Assembly: GCA_017557665.1 (NCBI GenBank) | Contig: JAFYYI010000052.1 | Location: 1 to 58,974, forward strand | DNA from: Muribaculaceae bacterium | GTDB lineage: Bacteria; Bacteroidota; Bacteroidia; Bacteroidales; Muribaculaceae | Length of the DNA: 58,974 nucleotides | Direction of reading: 5' to 3' | In this document: piece by piece, positions 1 to 11,266 of the stretch | Position numbering within the stretch: the stretch's first letter is position 1 | Layout of the letters: each line of letters opens with the position of its first letter | Made by a program: the position numbers and the translations under genes | Notes under the pieces: model-generated | What the model was told of the DNA's origin: nothing | Seen by the model: only the letters and a program-made list of their open reading frames with translations | The model's database searches: none

Positions 1-36
1 GGCGTAGTCTTCCCACTTGAAAACCATGGCGGCATC
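1..36 (-). pseudogene. Fragment resembling the rluD 3' end (continues past the window edge)
   Basis: Read on the minus strand, this stretch encodes a peptide ending KWEDYA. It is preceded by residues that align without gaps to the last part of the RluD protein encoded at 194-1294: A-A, then L/M, I/V, T/F, K. Eighteen bases (2-19) are identical to 216-233 inside rluD. The similarity fades to the right of about base 36, so only a 3'-terminal piece is duplicated. The rest lies beyond the left edge and cannot be judged. A short open frame with its own start codon in this stretch is possible but unsupported. Confidence 0.5.
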
Positions 37-100
37 ACTCGCGGCAATTAAAAAACAAGAATCACTGCTTCAGGCTACTGGCCCAAAAAGGGAAAACGAT

Positions 101-176
101 AAATACAATAAGTACAATCCGATAAGTCCCTAAGACCAATAATTGTATTTATTGTACTTATTGTCTTCTTTTATCT
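101..176. repeat. Inverted repeat built from ATTGTAYT-like units
   Basis: Bases 105-118 and 151-164 form a perfect 14-bp inverted repeat with 32 bases between them. The right arm belongs to a run of near-identical 8-mers (ATTGTATT, ATTGTACT, ATTGTCTT). It sits just downstream of rluD on the minus strand and could act as a weak terminator. The same word family recurs downstream of the M48 peptidase near 37576. Confidence 0.6.
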
Positions 177-193
177 CAACCGGCAAATTGTTG

Positions 194-1294
194 TTACTTG
201 GTGGCGAGGTTGCGTGCGTAGTCTTCCCACTTGGTGATGAGGGCTGCCATGTCGGGGGGCAGCTCGCTGTCGAAGTCCATCTGCTGGCCTGTCTCAGGAT
301 GAACGAAACCCAGCGTCTTGGCGTGCAGGGCTTGGCGTGGACATAGTTCAAAGCAGTTGTGGATGAACTGGGCGTAACTGGAAGAGCGGTTGCCGCGCAG
401 AATCTGGTCACCTCCATAGCGTGCATCGTTGAACAGCGGATGCCCGATGTGCTTCATGTGGACGCGAATCTGATGGGTACGACCCGTCTCCAGTTGGCAT
501 TGAACTACCGCCACGTGGGCGAGGTTCTCAACGGTGTGCCAGTGAGTGACGGCATGTTTGCCCTGGTCGCCGTCAGGAAAGACTTTCATCAGTACGCGGT
601 CGCGTGGGTCTCGTCCGATGTTACCCGTCACGGTACCGTCTAGCTCTTTCATCTCGCCCCACACCACGGCGATGTATTGGCGCTTGGTGGTCTTCTTGAA
701 GAACTGGGCGCCGAGCGAGGTCTTAGCATTGGGCGTCTTAGCGATGACAAGCAGACCGCTGGTGTCCTTGTCGATGCGGTGCACGAGACCTAGACGTGGG
801 TCGGTCACGTCATAGTCGGGGTTGTCCTTGAAATGCCAGGCGAGGGCGTTGACAAGCGTGCCGTCGAAGTTGCCGTGGCCGGGGTGAACGACCATGCCGG
901 CCGGTTTGTTGACCACCATCAGACTGGCGTCCTCATAAACGATGTTCAACGGGATGTCCTGGGCGACGATTTCGCATTCATAGCGCGGGCGGTCCATGAC
1001 GACGCTGATTTCGTCGCCAGGGTGCACGCGGTAGTTGCTCTTGACGGGGCGTCCGTTCACGCGGATGCATCCGGCCTCGGCAGCGTTCTGCACGCGGTTG
1101 CGGCTGGTGCCCTTGATGCGCTCCACCAGATATTTGTCGATGCGCAGCAACACCTGTCCCGGCTCCACCACATAGTGGTAGTGCTCCCAGTAGTCTCGCC
1201 CGTCTTCGGTGAAGTCGGGCTCACTATAGTCATATTGAATCTCGTGACCGCCCGATTCCAGTTCGGCATCAAGCAGTTCGTCGTCCAGCGCCAT
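194..1294 (-). CDS. rluD: RluD-family 23S rRNA pseudouridine synthase
   Basis: This cytoplasmic enzyme isomerises uridine to pseudouridine in large-subunit rRNA. The 366-residue protein has an acidic N-terminal extension of about 45 residues, an S4 RNA-binding domain at about 48-100, and the pseudouridine synthase core. The catalytic motif HRIDKDTSG is at 172-180, with Asp175 as the expected nucleophile. The RTHQIRVH motif typical of the RluA/C/D group follows. It starts 10 bases after the stop of the PASTA gene, so the two are co-transcribed, an order familiar in Bacteroidales. The exact target uridines cannot be read from sequence; RluD is preferred over RluC because of the extension and the neighbour. 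Confidence 0.93.
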   Translation of the reverse strand: MALDDELLDAELESGGHEIQYDYSEPDFTEDGRDYWEHYHYVVEPGQVLLRIDKYLVERIKGTSRNRVQNAAEAGCIRVNGRPVKSNYRVHPGDEISVVMDRPRYECEIVAQDIPLNIVYEDASLMVVNKPAGMVVHPGHGNFDGTLVNALAWHFKDNPDYDVTDPRLGLVHRIDKDTSGLLVIAKTPNAKTSLGAQFFKKTTKRQYIAVVWGEMKELDGTVTGNIGRDPRDRVLMKVFPDGDQGKHAVTHWHTVENLAHVAVVQCQLETGRTHQIRVHMKHIGHPLFNDARYGGDQILRGNRSSSYAQFIHNCFELCPRQALHAKTLGFVHPETGQQMDFDSELPPDMAALITKWEDYARNLATK

Positions 1295-1304
1295 GTCAGA
1301 TCAG

Positions 1305-2093
1305 TTATTTCTTCTTGTCCTTTTCCGACTTCTTATCTTTCTCCTTGTCCTTATTGTCGCGCTTTTCTTGGGCAGCCTGATTCTTGCGCTCCTGTTCGGC
1401 ACGCTCACGGGCAGCCTTTAACTCTTCCTCATAGTTCTTTTGGGCATCCTGATAGTTGGCCTCTTCAATCGAGTCCATCATCTCAGGATCCAATACTTGC
1501 TCGGGATCGAGGTCCACGATGGAGCCGTCACCCACGATAATCTTGATCTGGCTGTTAACGCTCACACCGGTGTTCGGGGCTACGTTGCGGCCGTCGACTG
1601 TCACTTGAAGGATCAGACCGGCCATCTCACTTGGTATGCTGTCAATGTCCACATGCTTGTAGCCCATCGCCTTGAGCATTGCGGCACCTTGTCGACCAGG
1701 CAGGTCAACCAGTTTAGGCAACGGGATGATGGGAGCGTGCATCGCGTTTACGTTCAAGTAGATGATACGGATCTTTTTGATATAGGATTTGGCCTTGGGG
1801 TCCTGATCGATGACCGTGCCGGGTTTATAGTTTTCATAGAATGTGGTCGAGTCGCTGATGTCCCAACGCAGGCCGGCATCCTCAAGAATTTCAATCGCTT
1901 TTTCGAGAGGCATATTGCGCACGTCAGGCACTTGCACCTGCTGCCCGTGTGAAGTGAAGACATCAATAAACAGCAGGGCGATATAGCCCAGAGCCACCAA
2001 TGCCAGCACCATCAGGGTGGAGTTTACCAGGATGGGGTGGCGGTCACGAAAGCGGTCAAACCCGCGTTTATTATTCTCAGTATTATTGCTCAC
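1305..2093 (-). CDS. PASTA-domain single-pass membrane protein
   Basis: The 262-residue protein has a short cytoplasmic N-terminus, one transmembrane helix at about 21-44, and two PASTA-like repeats at about 52-116 and 122-188 (VPDVRNMPLEKAIEILEDAG, then LPKLVDLPGRQGAAMLKAMG). The tail from about 215 is highly charged and Lys/Glu-rich, probably coiled-coil or disordered. PASTA domains bind peptidoglycan stem peptides or beta-lactams in penicillin-binding proteins and Ser/Thr kinases, but no catalytic domain is fused here. A structural or scaffolding role at the periplasmic face is therefore inferred. It is the first gene of the operon with rluD, and its own promoter lies upstream. Confidence 0.88.
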   Translation of the reverse strand: MSNNTENNKRGFDRFRDRHPILVNSTLMVLALVALGYIALLFIDVFTSHGQQVQVPDVRNMPLEKAIEILEDAGLRWDISDSTTFYENYKPGTVIDQDPKAKSYIKKIRIIYLNVNAMHAPIIPLPKLVDLPGRQGAAMLKAMGYKHVDIDSIPSEMAGLILQVTVDGRNVAPNTGVSVNSQIKIIVGDGSIVDLDPEQVLDPEMMDSIEEANYQDAQKNYEEELKAARERAEQERKNQAAQEKRDNKDKEKDKKSEKDKKK

Positions 2094-2121
2094 GGTCGTT
2101 CAATAGTTTAGTTACAATTTG

Positions 2122-2129
2122 CAAAGATA
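2122..2129 (-). promoter_or_regulatory. Bacteroidetes -7 box for the PASTA-rluD operon
   Basis: The minus strand reads TATCTTTG, with a TTTG at 2149-2152 about 19 bases further upstream. This matches the Bacteroidetes primary sigma consensus (TTTG, then TAnnTTTG). It is divergent from the promoter at 2191. Confidence 0.65.
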
Positions 2130-2190
2130 GTGTTTTTCGGTGGCTAAACAAACATGCCACACCGTTTTTTTTCAGATTTCAAAAAAATGT

Positions 2191-2198
2191 TATCTTTG
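2191..2198 (+). promoter_or_regulatory. Bacteroidetes -7 box for the gene at 2208
   Basis: TATCTTTG lies only 10 bases before the ATG at 2208. The transcript should therefore be nearly leaderless, which argues for the start at 2208 rather than the in-frame ATG at 2154. Confidence 0.6.
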
Positions 2199-2207
2199 CA
2201 AGTAATT

Positions 2208-2654
2208 ATGGAGAAAGATTATAACGAAAACGTTGAACGGCTGCTTGAAGCGCCTTATTGGGTAATTGACTTCCTGCCGATGCAGGTGCCACAGGACAGC
2301 GAGGGACAATTCTTTGCCGTGGAGCAGTACTATCTGCAAGAGCCGCAGCATGAACGCTTGTGTAACCAGTTTGCCGACGTGCTGCTGAAATTGAATTGCT
2401 ACTACGACCTGCTTGTGAGCCGCGATGGTGGTGATGAATGGCTCTTTCCTGATCCAAGGATGCTTGTCAAGTGGCTGACGGAAAGTATGCAAAACGGCCA
2501 CCTGTGCGTCTTGATTGACGATGGAGACTCACTGATTACCGCCAGCGGCGGCGACCTCTGCCTGACGCTTTACAACCCGTCGCCAGCCCTGCTGCAACTT
2601 GTTGGCCAACTGGCCTCCGCTGCCGGACTCTACCTCTGGCAACCAGGGGGATAA
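2208..2654 (+). CDS. Conserved-looking hypothetical cytoplasmic protein
   Basis: I do not recognise this 148-residue protein. It begins MEKDYNENVERLL and is soluble and acidic, with no signal peptide or membrane segment. Hydrophobic and aromatic clusters (APYWVIDFLPMQVP near the start, a VEQYYLQEPQHERLCNQF segment) suggest a compact alpha/beta fold. An in-frame ATG 54 bases upstream (2154) is rejected because the -7 promoter box lies downstream of it. The gene stands alone, divergent from the PASTA-rluD operon and followed by 156 bases without a gene. Confidence 0.75.
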   Translation: MEKDYNENVERLLEAPYWVIDFLPMQVPQDSEGQFFAVEQYYLQEPQHERLCNQFADVLLKLNCYYDLLVSRDGGDEWLFPDPRMLVKWLTESMQNGHLCVLIDDGDSLITASGGDLCLTLYNPSPALLQLVGQLASAAGLYLWQPGG

Positions 2655-2810
2655 ACTGTTTATGTCAAAAAGAGAGGAATGCCAGTGAAACCTGAAACTT
2701 GGTGATTGGACAGAATCAGGGCTTCAGTTTTTGTAGACAACTATAAACCAATAAATTAAAAATTGAGAAATTTTTCGCAAACCTTTAACCATTAACCTTT
2801 AAACTATACA

Positions 2811-3914
2811 ATGGATCGTTCTTCACAGATTATCAGGACCAGTTGGATTGGCATCATCGCTAACGTGCTGCTGGCCGCTTTCAAGGCCATTGTGGGCCTA
2901 CTGGCCAGTTCGGTAGCCATCGTGATGGATGCAGTAAACAACCTGAGCGACGCGCTCTCGAGCGTCATCACCATCGTGGGCACTAAACTGTCGCAGCGGC
3001 CAGCCGACAGGAAACACCCCTTCGGGTTCGGGCGCATCGAGTATTTCAGTGCCATCATCATCGCGGTAATTGTGCTCACGGCCGGCGTGACCTCGCTCAT
3101 TGAATCCATCAAAAAGATCATTGAGCCGACCACACCCACTTACACTACCGTCACACTCATTGTCATCATTGTGGCCATCATCGTGAAACTGGTGCTCGGC
3201 CGATATGTCAAGTCACAGGGCGAGAAACTCAAGAGTGACGCACTGATTGCCTCGGGTTCAGATGCCCTGTTTGATGCCATCATCACGCTGGCAACGCTCA
3301 TTTCGGCAGGTGTGATGCTGCTGTGGCATGTTTCGCTCGACGGCATCCTGGGAGCCCTCATCTCGCTGGTCATCATCAAGGCCGGTATCGAGATGCTCGC
3401 TTCTCCCATCAACGAACTGCTTGGTGCCAAGATTTCGCCCGAACTGTTGTCGCAAATCAAGCGAGAGGTCGGCGAACATGAAGAGGTGCACGGCGTGTTT
3501 GACATTATCCTGCACAACTACGGTCCCGATGTGCAGATCGGGTCGCTCCACATCAATGTCCTCGACACGATGAATGCTCACGAGATTCACGGCCTCACAC
3601 GGCGCATCACTGAGGAGATGTTTGACCGGCACGGCATCATTATGACCGTCGGCGTGTATGCTGTCGCCACTGGCGATAACAAGCGCGCAGAATTGCAGCA
3701 AACCGTTATGCAGGCTTTGGCCTCTCATGAGCATATCACCCAAGTTCATGGCTTCTACTATTTCGAGGACGAGAAACGTGTATCGGTCGATATTGTTCCT
3801 GACCTCACCATCCATGACGATGCCGCCTTCATCCAAGAGCTGAAAGCCGAGGTGCAGCCCCTTGTGCCCGATGCCCAAATCACCATCGTCATCGACCACA
3901 ACTACAGCGAGTAG
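2811..3914 (+). CDS. Cation diffusion facilitator (CDF) family metal exporter
   Basis: This inner-membrane divalent cation/proton antiporter has 367 residues. It has about five to six hydrophobic helices in the first 215 residues and a C-terminal ferredoxin-like cytoplasmic domain carrying HINVLDTMNAHEIH and HGIIMTVGVY. The HPFGFGRIEYF motif after helix 2 is diagnostic. The helix-2 metal-site position reads D40-x3-N44 rather than the D-x3-D of E. coli FieF. The helix-5 position has A148 and D152 (with D156) rather than H-x3-D. The substrate may therefore not be that of FieF (zinc/iron); manganese-type CDFs also vary at these positions. It is monocistronic as far as can be seen. Confidence 0.92.
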   Translation: MDRSSQIIRTSWIGIIANVLLAAFKAIVGLLASSVAIVMDAVNNLSDALSSVITIVGTKLSQRPADRKHPFGFGRIEYFSAIIIAVIVLTAGVTSLIESIKKIIEPTTPTYTTVTLIVIIVAIIVKLVLGRYVKSQGEKLKSDALIASGSDALFDAIITLATLISAGVMLLWHVSLDGILGALISLVIIKAGIEMLASPINELLGAKISPELLSQIKREVGEHEEVHGVFDIILHNYGPDVQIGSLHINVLDTMNAHEIHGLTRRITEEMFDRHGIIMTVGVYAVATGDNKRAELQQTVMQALASHEHITQVHGFYYFEDEKRVSVDIVPDLTIHDDAAFIQELKAEVQPLVPDAQITIVIDHNYSE

Positions 3915-3931
3915 TAATGCTCGCTATGCTC

Positions 3932-7141
<3,210 letters not shown>

Positions 7142-7149
7142 TTAGGTGA

Positions 7150-7914
7150 TTATGAATACTGCAGGTATTCCTCGGCACGTTGTAAATCTTCGGGCGTGTC
7201 GATGCCGATGGTCGCCGTGGTGGTTATGCCCGCTTTGATGGTATAGCCATTTTCCAGCCAGCGCAACTGCTCCAGCGACTCGGCAAGTTCAAGCGGCGAC
7301 TGCGGTAAACGCGTAATTTCGGCTAGAACGTTGGCTCTGTAAGCATACATGCCCACGTGGGTATAGTATTGAGTCATTTTGGGCCATTCATCATGCTCCT
7401 TGCCCCTAATATAGGGAATAACTGAGCGCGAAAAATAGCGCGCGCGCATCTGGTTATCCAACACCACCTTGGGGCTGTTGGGATTCTCCAATTCGCTATA
7501 AGGACGGCTTGGGTCAAACGGGCGCACAAGCGTAGCGATGTCAGTCCCTTCATCCTCAAAGCAGGCCATGATGGCTTGCAACTGGTCGGGCTGTATGAAA
7601 GGCTCGTCACCCTGGATGTTGATAATGACATCCTCGTGACCGCCATTCTTCAGGTATGCCTCCTGACAACGGTCGGTGCCGCTGCGGTGCTCGGTGCTCG
7701 TCATCACCGCCTTGCCGCCGAAAGCAGCCACTGCCGCCATAATGCGGTCATCATCGGTAGCGACCACCACGCGGTCGAGCGCCTTGCTCACCTGACGGTA
7801 AACCCTTTCTATCATCGTCATGCCGCCCAGCATCGCCAGCGGCTTCCCCGGGAACCTCGTCGAAGCATACCTCGCTGGTATAATCCCAATAAAATTCAAT
7901 TCTTTATCCATCAT
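7150..7914 (-). CDS. kdsB: 3-deoxy-manno-octulosonate cytidylyltransferase (CMP-KDO synthase)
   Basis: KdsB activates KDO with CTP to CMP-KDO for lipopolysaccharide core/lipid A assembly in the cytoplasm. The protein has the N-terminal nucleotide-binding signature IPARYASTRFPGKPL, VVVATDDDRIM, the metal-binding IQGDEPFI, and the length (about 254 residues) of the family. I place the start at the tandem ATG pair (7914 or 7911) because the family begins only a few residues before the IPAR motif. An upstream in-frame ATG at 7932 would add six residues. The gene precedes the beta-galactosidase gene by 20 bases. Confidence 0.94.
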   Translation of the reverse strand: MMDKELNFIGIIPARYASTRFPGKPLAMLGGMTMIERVYRQVSKALDRVVVATDDDRIMAAVAAFGGKAVMTSTEHRSGTDRCQEAYLKNGGHEDVIINIQGDEPFIQPDQLQAIMACFEDEGTDIATLVRPFDPSRPYSELENPNSPKVVLDNQMRARYFSRSVIPYIRGKEHDEWPKMTQYYTHVGMYAYRANVLAEITRLPQSPLELAESLEQLRWLENGYTIKAGITTTATIGIDTPEDLQRAEEYLQYS

Positions 7915-7920
7915 CAGTGA

Positions 7921-8012
7921 GTTAAAAAACAACTAAAACAACGATGCCTACTTAATATTGTATGGAAGGTTGTTTGAGTTGTCTATGTTGTTTTTAATTC
8001 TCAAATTAATAT
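7921..8012. repeat. Degenerate AACAAC / GTTGTTT repeats upstream of kdsB
   Basis: The spacer between kdsB and the LUD-domain gene holds ACAACTAAAACAACG near 7928-7942. GGTTGTTTGAGTTGTCTATGTTGTTTT follows near 7966-7993, and these are repeated 6-9 base units of a GTTGT core. No clear promoter or hairpin is visible. Confidence 0.5.
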
Positions 8013-8030
8013 GTTGTTGATTCATTCTTT

Positions 8031-8669
8031 TTAGTAGCCCCAGTTCTCGCCCACGAGGATGACGGTGTGGCGGTGAGCAGGGAAACTGTTGCGCGTGAAG
8101 TGGACGTAGTTGCAGATGCACTGTTGGCTGTTGCAGTTGTGGCAAACGCCGTCCAGGCGGCAGGGCGTGTCGCAGCCCAGACGCGCTGTGTTGATGGGAG
8201 CGGCGACGTTGCGGGCGCGGGCGAGTGCGGCCTCGATGGTCGGGGCCACCTTGTTCATCCCGATGACATGGATTACGTTGTGCGGTCCCCAGGTGATGGC
8301 GGCAACGCGATTGCCACGTCCGTCGATGTTGACGATGACGCCGTCCTGGGTGATAGCGTTGGCGCTGGTGAGGAAGTAGTCCACATCCATCGCGTCGAGG
8401 TAGCACTGACGCTTATCCTCGTCGGTGACGGCCTTGTCACGGTCGACGACTTTGTATTTGCCACTGTCGATGAGTTCGCCGGTCAGACCCATTTCGCGGA
8501 TGGTCTGTGAACCGCCCCAGGAAATGCTGCTGCCCTCGGGAATGAGCGACTTGACAAGGGTGATGGCCTCGTCGGTGGTGGCGCAGTAGTGCGCGTTGAA
8601 GTTGCGGCGCTGCAGGTGCTTGATGATGCGGCCCGCCAGCAGCTCGTTATGGATATTGATAGGAGTCAT
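8031..8669 (-). CDS. LUD-domain protein (LutC/YkgG superfamily)
   Basis: The 212-residue cytoplasmic protein matches the LUD (lactate utilisation) fold: the segments SLIPEGSSISWGGSQTIREM and FLTSANAITQDGVIVNIDGR resemble the nucleotide/substrate pocket of this family. Unlike LutC itself it ends with a Cys-rich segment (CDTPCRLDGVCHNC, then CIC), which could bind a metal or iron-sulfur cluster. LutA and LutB partners are absent here, so lactate oxidation cannot be claimed. Such stand-alone LUD proteins are common in anaerobes and their reaction is not settled. Its closest upstream neighbour is the DedA-like gene, 40 bases away. Confidence 0.85.
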   Translation of the reverse strand: MTPINIHNELLAGRIIKHLQRRNFNAHYCATTDEAITLVKSLIPEGSSISWGGSQTIREMGLTGELIDSGKYKVVDRDKAVTDEDKRQCYLDAMDVDYFLTSANAITQDGVIVNIDGRGNRVAAITWGPHNVIHVIGMNKVAPTIEAALARARNVAAPINTARLGCDTPCRLDGVCHNCNSQQCICNYVHFTRNSFPAHRHTVILVGENWGY

Positions 8670-8704
8670 TTTTTGATTAGTGATTAGAGATTAGTGATAA
8701 GTGA
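8669..8704. repeat. GATTAGTGATTAGAGATTAGTGATA array
   Basis: Four near-identical 8-9 base units (TGATTAGTGA, TTAGAGA, TTAGTGA, TAAGTGA) fill the spacer between the LUD gene start and the DedA-like gene stop. They are one of the degenerate intergenic arrays that recur in this window with a different unit each time. Confidence 0.6.
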
Positions 8705-8709
8705 ATTCA

Positions 8710-9177
8710 TTAGAAGAGGTCAATGATTTTGAGCGAGCCCCAGATGATGGCGGCATAGCGCAGCAGTTTGCCGATGGTCATGGTGAGGAGCACAATCCAC
8801 ACGTTGGAGCGCACATAACCCAGTGCAACACTGATGGCAGTGCCCAGCATGGGGATAAAGGCAAAGAAACCCATCCACGCGCCACGGCCATGCATGAAAG
8901 CCAGGGCGCGGTCGAGTTTCTCCTTCTTCACTCGGGCATATTTCTCAATCCATTCAATTTTTCCCAAGTGCCCGATGTAGTAGCACGTCATGCCGCCGCT
9001 CACGTTTCCCAGCAGTGCCACAAACAGGCAGGTGACGGGTTCCATGTGCAGCGGCCCCACACAGGCGATGACCAAGGCCTCGCTGCTGAACGGGATGATA
9101 CTGCCGGCAAGGAACGACCCCAGAAACACTCCGAGGTAGCCCCATTGGGTAAAAAACTGAATGAGCGTGTCAAACAT
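8710..9177 (-). CDS. Small DedA/YqaA-type membrane protein (VTT domain)
   Basis: The 155-residue inner-membrane protein has re-entrant and transmembrane hydrophobic segments and the motif GSFLAGSIIPFSSEALVIA. The later segments GFFAFIPMLGTAISVALGYV and GNVSGGMTCYYIGHLG follow. These match the YqaA branch of the SNARE-associated/DedA (VTT) family, whose members are proposed lipid scramblases or flippases. DedA proteins are usually about 200 residues, while YqaA members are about 140-155. The start is set by MFDTLIQFFTQWGYLGVFLGS, typical for the branch. It is separated by 47 bases from the esterase gene upstream on the same strand. Confidence 0.88.
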   Translation of the reverse strand: MFDTLIQFFTQWGYLGVFLGSFLAGSIIPFSSEALVIACVGPLHMEPVTCLFVALLGNVSGGMTCYYIGHLGKIEWIEKYARVKKEKLDRALAFMHGRGAWMGFFAFIPMLGTAISVALGYVRSNVWIVLLTMTIGKLLRYAAIIWGSLKIIDLF

Positions 9178-9224
9178 CGTCTTCGTCGGTTCCCTGCGCC
9201 GAGGCTAGGCCACGGCCAGTTAGG

Positions 9225-10361
9225 TCATTTGAATAACAGTTGCGTGAAAATCACCAGATAGTCGCGCCAGTTGGCCCACTCGTGCCCGGCACCGCTCTCG
9301 TGATAGGTGTAGCGCAGGCGGTTATTGTCGAGCATCTTGCGGAATTCGGCATTGTCCTTATAGAGGAAGTCGTCCTTGCCGATGCCCATCCAGTACAAGC
9401 GTGGACGTTGTTTGAATTGGGTGACGAGTTTGGCCTCAATGTCGTCATAGATCTTGCTCTTGCCCTGGTCCATGCGGTTGATGGCTGCCGAGAACAGCCC
9501 CACATAGGCGAAGTCCTCGGGCTGGTTGGCGCTGATGTAGAGCGAGTGATAGCCGCCCATCGACAGGCCGGCGATGGCGCGGTAACGCTTGCCGGGGCGT
9601 ATGCGATAGTTCTTTTCCACATAGTTCATGATGTCTCTGAAACTCTGCTCAAACGTGCCGTCCATCCAGTTCTTGTGGGCAAACGTGGGCTGCACATTAC
9701 CCTCGGCACTCATGTTGGAGGCTGCCAGTTCATCTACGTTGCCATTGGGCATCACGACAATCATCGGCTCTGCCTTTCCGCTGGCGATGAGGTTGTCAAG
9801 CACCTGTGCGGCACGGCCTTGCTCCAGCCACACCGTCTCGTCTCCGCCCGAGCCGTGCAGCAAGTAGAACACAGGATACTTTTGGCGGCTCAGTTCATAG
9901 CCGGGCGGCAGATAAATCATCATGCGGCGTGTGGTACCCAGGGTGGGGGAGTCATACCACACAGCCCTGACCTCGCCATGTGGCACCTCATGAACTGCCA
10001 TCGGGCAGTCGCCTTTCGGGTCGAGCACAAATGTGTTCATCACACTCTTGACATCACGCAGCGTGTGGGCATTCTCGTTGTCGAGCACCTTCATGCCATC
10101 CACCAGATAGTAGTACATGTACAGGTCCGGTTCCAGGCCGCGCAGGGTGATGCTCCACGTCTCGTTGCCGGTATGCTTCATCAGCGTGTCCAGGCGCGTG
10201 TCAATGATCAGGCGCACCGTGTCGGCATTGGCGGCCTTAACCTTAAAAGTTACTGATCCATCCTTGGTAATGTCGGGGCTGGGGAGTGACGGAGCAAAGT
10301 AATCTTGTCCGCTCATCGCCAGCGAAATCATAACAAACAAAAAGAAAAAGGAATGTTTCAT
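9225..10361 (-). CDS. Secreted CE1-like esterase with N-terminal Ig-like domain
   Basis: The 378-residue protein has a signal peptide (about 1-17). An early-set/CBM48-like domain follows at about 25-115 (SVTFKVKAANADTVRL, ITLRGLEPDLYMYYYLVDG). The alpha/beta hydrolase has an HGSGGDETVW oxyanion loop, the nucleophile Ser in AGLSMGGYHS, an Asp in the GIGKDDFLYKDN region, and a His in ESGAGHEWANWRDYL. This layout is that of feruloyl or acetyl-xylan esterases of carbohydrate esterase family 1 in gut Bacteroidales, so removal of acyl or feruloyl groups from plant xylan is likely. No xylanase neighbours are present, and the substrate remains inferred. Confidence 0.9.
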   Translation of the reverse strand: MKHSFFFLFVMISLAMSGQDYFAPSLPSPDITKDGSVTFKVKAANADTVRLIIDTRLDTLMKHTGNETWSITLRGLEPDLYMYYYLVDGMKVLDNENAHTLRDVKSVMNTFVLDPKGDCPMAVHEVPHGEVRAVWYDSPTLGTTRRMMIYLPPGYELSRQKYPVFYLLHGSGGDETVWLEQGRAAQVLDNLIASGKAEPMIVVMPNGNVDELAASNMSAEGNVQPTFAHKNWMDGTFEQSFRDIMNYVEKNYRIRPGKRYRAIAGLSMGGYHSLYISANQPEDFAYVGLFSAAINRMDQGKSKIYDDIEAKLVTQFKQRPRLYWMGIGKDDFLYKDNAEFRKMLDNNRLRYTYHESGAGHEWANWRDYLVIFTQLLFK

Positions 10362-10385
10362 ATCACTTGATGATTAAAGTTTGTG

Positions 10386-10393
10386 CAAATTTA
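10386..10393 (-). promoter_or_regulatory. -7 box for the esterase gene
   Basis: The minus strand reads TAAATTTG, 25 bases before the esterase start codon, matching the Bacteroidetes TAnnTTTG motif. Confidence 0.55.
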
Positions 10394-10451
10394 CATCAAT
10401 CCCACCGTTATTCAAAATGATGACAGGCAATTTACATTTATATAACATGTT

Positions 10452-11156
10452 TTACAGCCTTGCCTTGATGCGCTCCCAGGCATGGCTGCCGAACAGAAAA
10501 CACTCGCGCATCGTGTCCATCATTGCCGCGAATCGGCTCATCGGAACGGTGAAACTCAATTCGTCTTTGCCTACCCAAGGCCTCACCGACGGGTCAAACA
10601 GCCCGAGGAAGCAACGGTGCCCCTGGCGGGTGTTCTCGACAACGGTCATCGACACCACGGTGCTGCAGCCTGAACCGAATCGGGCCACCACGGCATCGGG
10701 TTCGTTAGTGTCATAGAAGGCCCAACCGCACAGGCCCGACAGCACGTCGGGTGTGGCATAGAACATCACACCCTCATAGCCTTCCAATGATTCAGCCATG
10801 TCAATTCTCACGAAATTCAGGTAGGGCTTGCTGGCACGCGGCATTTCCAGACTCTTGACGTAGTCGGCGACCATTTCGGGCGTGCGCTTGTACTTCTCTG
10901 TGAGCGAGACAAAGTTGGGCACCCGCTCGGGCATGTCGCTGAAGCCCGTGTACAATTTTCCGCCACCGCAGCCAATCACCTCGGCGCTCAGGCTCACTGG
11001 AGTCCCCTCGCGGGCCGTCTGCAGCCCCTTGAAGAAACAACCTCCGATTTTGGCCGTGTCGGCAACCGGCGTGTTGCTGTATCCGAACAACAACGGCAAC
11101 TGCGCCCCTTCTCCGAACGCCTCCCGGTAATTCTCAATAAATTCTCTCAATTCCAT
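10452..11156 (-). CDS. DUF169 family protein
   Basis: The 234-residue soluble protein matches the DUF169 family found in anaerobes. It has the N-terminal PLLFGYSNTP, a Cys-containing ggcffkglq segment, and GLCGWAFYDT followed by ARFGSGCSTVVS, with conserved cysteines that could bind a metal or cofactor. The biochemical role of DUF169 is unknown; links to one-carbon or cobalamin-dependent metabolism have been suggested for relatives but nothing nearby supports that. It has its own promoter and is divergent from the small DUF6440 gene. Confidence 0.85.
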   Translation of the reverse strand: MELREFIENYREAFGEGAQLPLLFGYSNTPVADTAKIGGCFFKGLQTAREGTPVSLSAEVIGCGGGKLYTGFSDMPERVPNFVSLTEKYKRTPEMVADYVKSLEMPRASKPYLNFVRIDMAESLEGYEGVMFYATPDVLSGLCGWAFYDTNEPDAVVARFGSGCSTVVSMTVVENTRQGHRCFLGLFDPSVRPWVGKDELSFTVPMSRFAAMMDTMRECFLFGSHAWERIKARL

Positions 11157-11186
11157 GTCACATCCTTGTTAATTCATTCATACCTA

Positions 11187-11194
11187 CAAAGGTA
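11187..11194 (-). promoter_or_regulatory. -7 box for the DUF169 gene
   Basis: TACCTTTG on the minus strand lies 31 bases before the DUF169 start. It faces the divergent box at 11218-11225, so the two promoters overlap in their upstream regions. Confidence 0.6.
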
Positions 11195-11217
11195 ACTATT
11201 CTTTGGCAAAAATTGTT

Positions 11218-11225
11218 TATCTTTG
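11218..11225 (+). promoter_or_regulatory. -7 box for the DUF6440 gene
   Basis: TATCTTTG lies about 42 bases before the ATG at 11267, a typical Bacteroidetes arrangement. Confidence 0.6.
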
Positions 11226-11266
11226 CACCATCAGGAGAAATAATTTAATAAAAAATAGGTAAGGAA

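Noticed and set aside
833..1540. Long plus-strand open frame (235 codons) across rluD and the PASTA gene
   Set aside because: It is the antisense of two well-recognised genes; its length comes from their high GC and codon bias.
9240..10256. 338-codon plus-strand open frame over the esterase gene
   Set aside because: The opposite strand has a signal peptide and complete catalytic triad; this frame has no such features.
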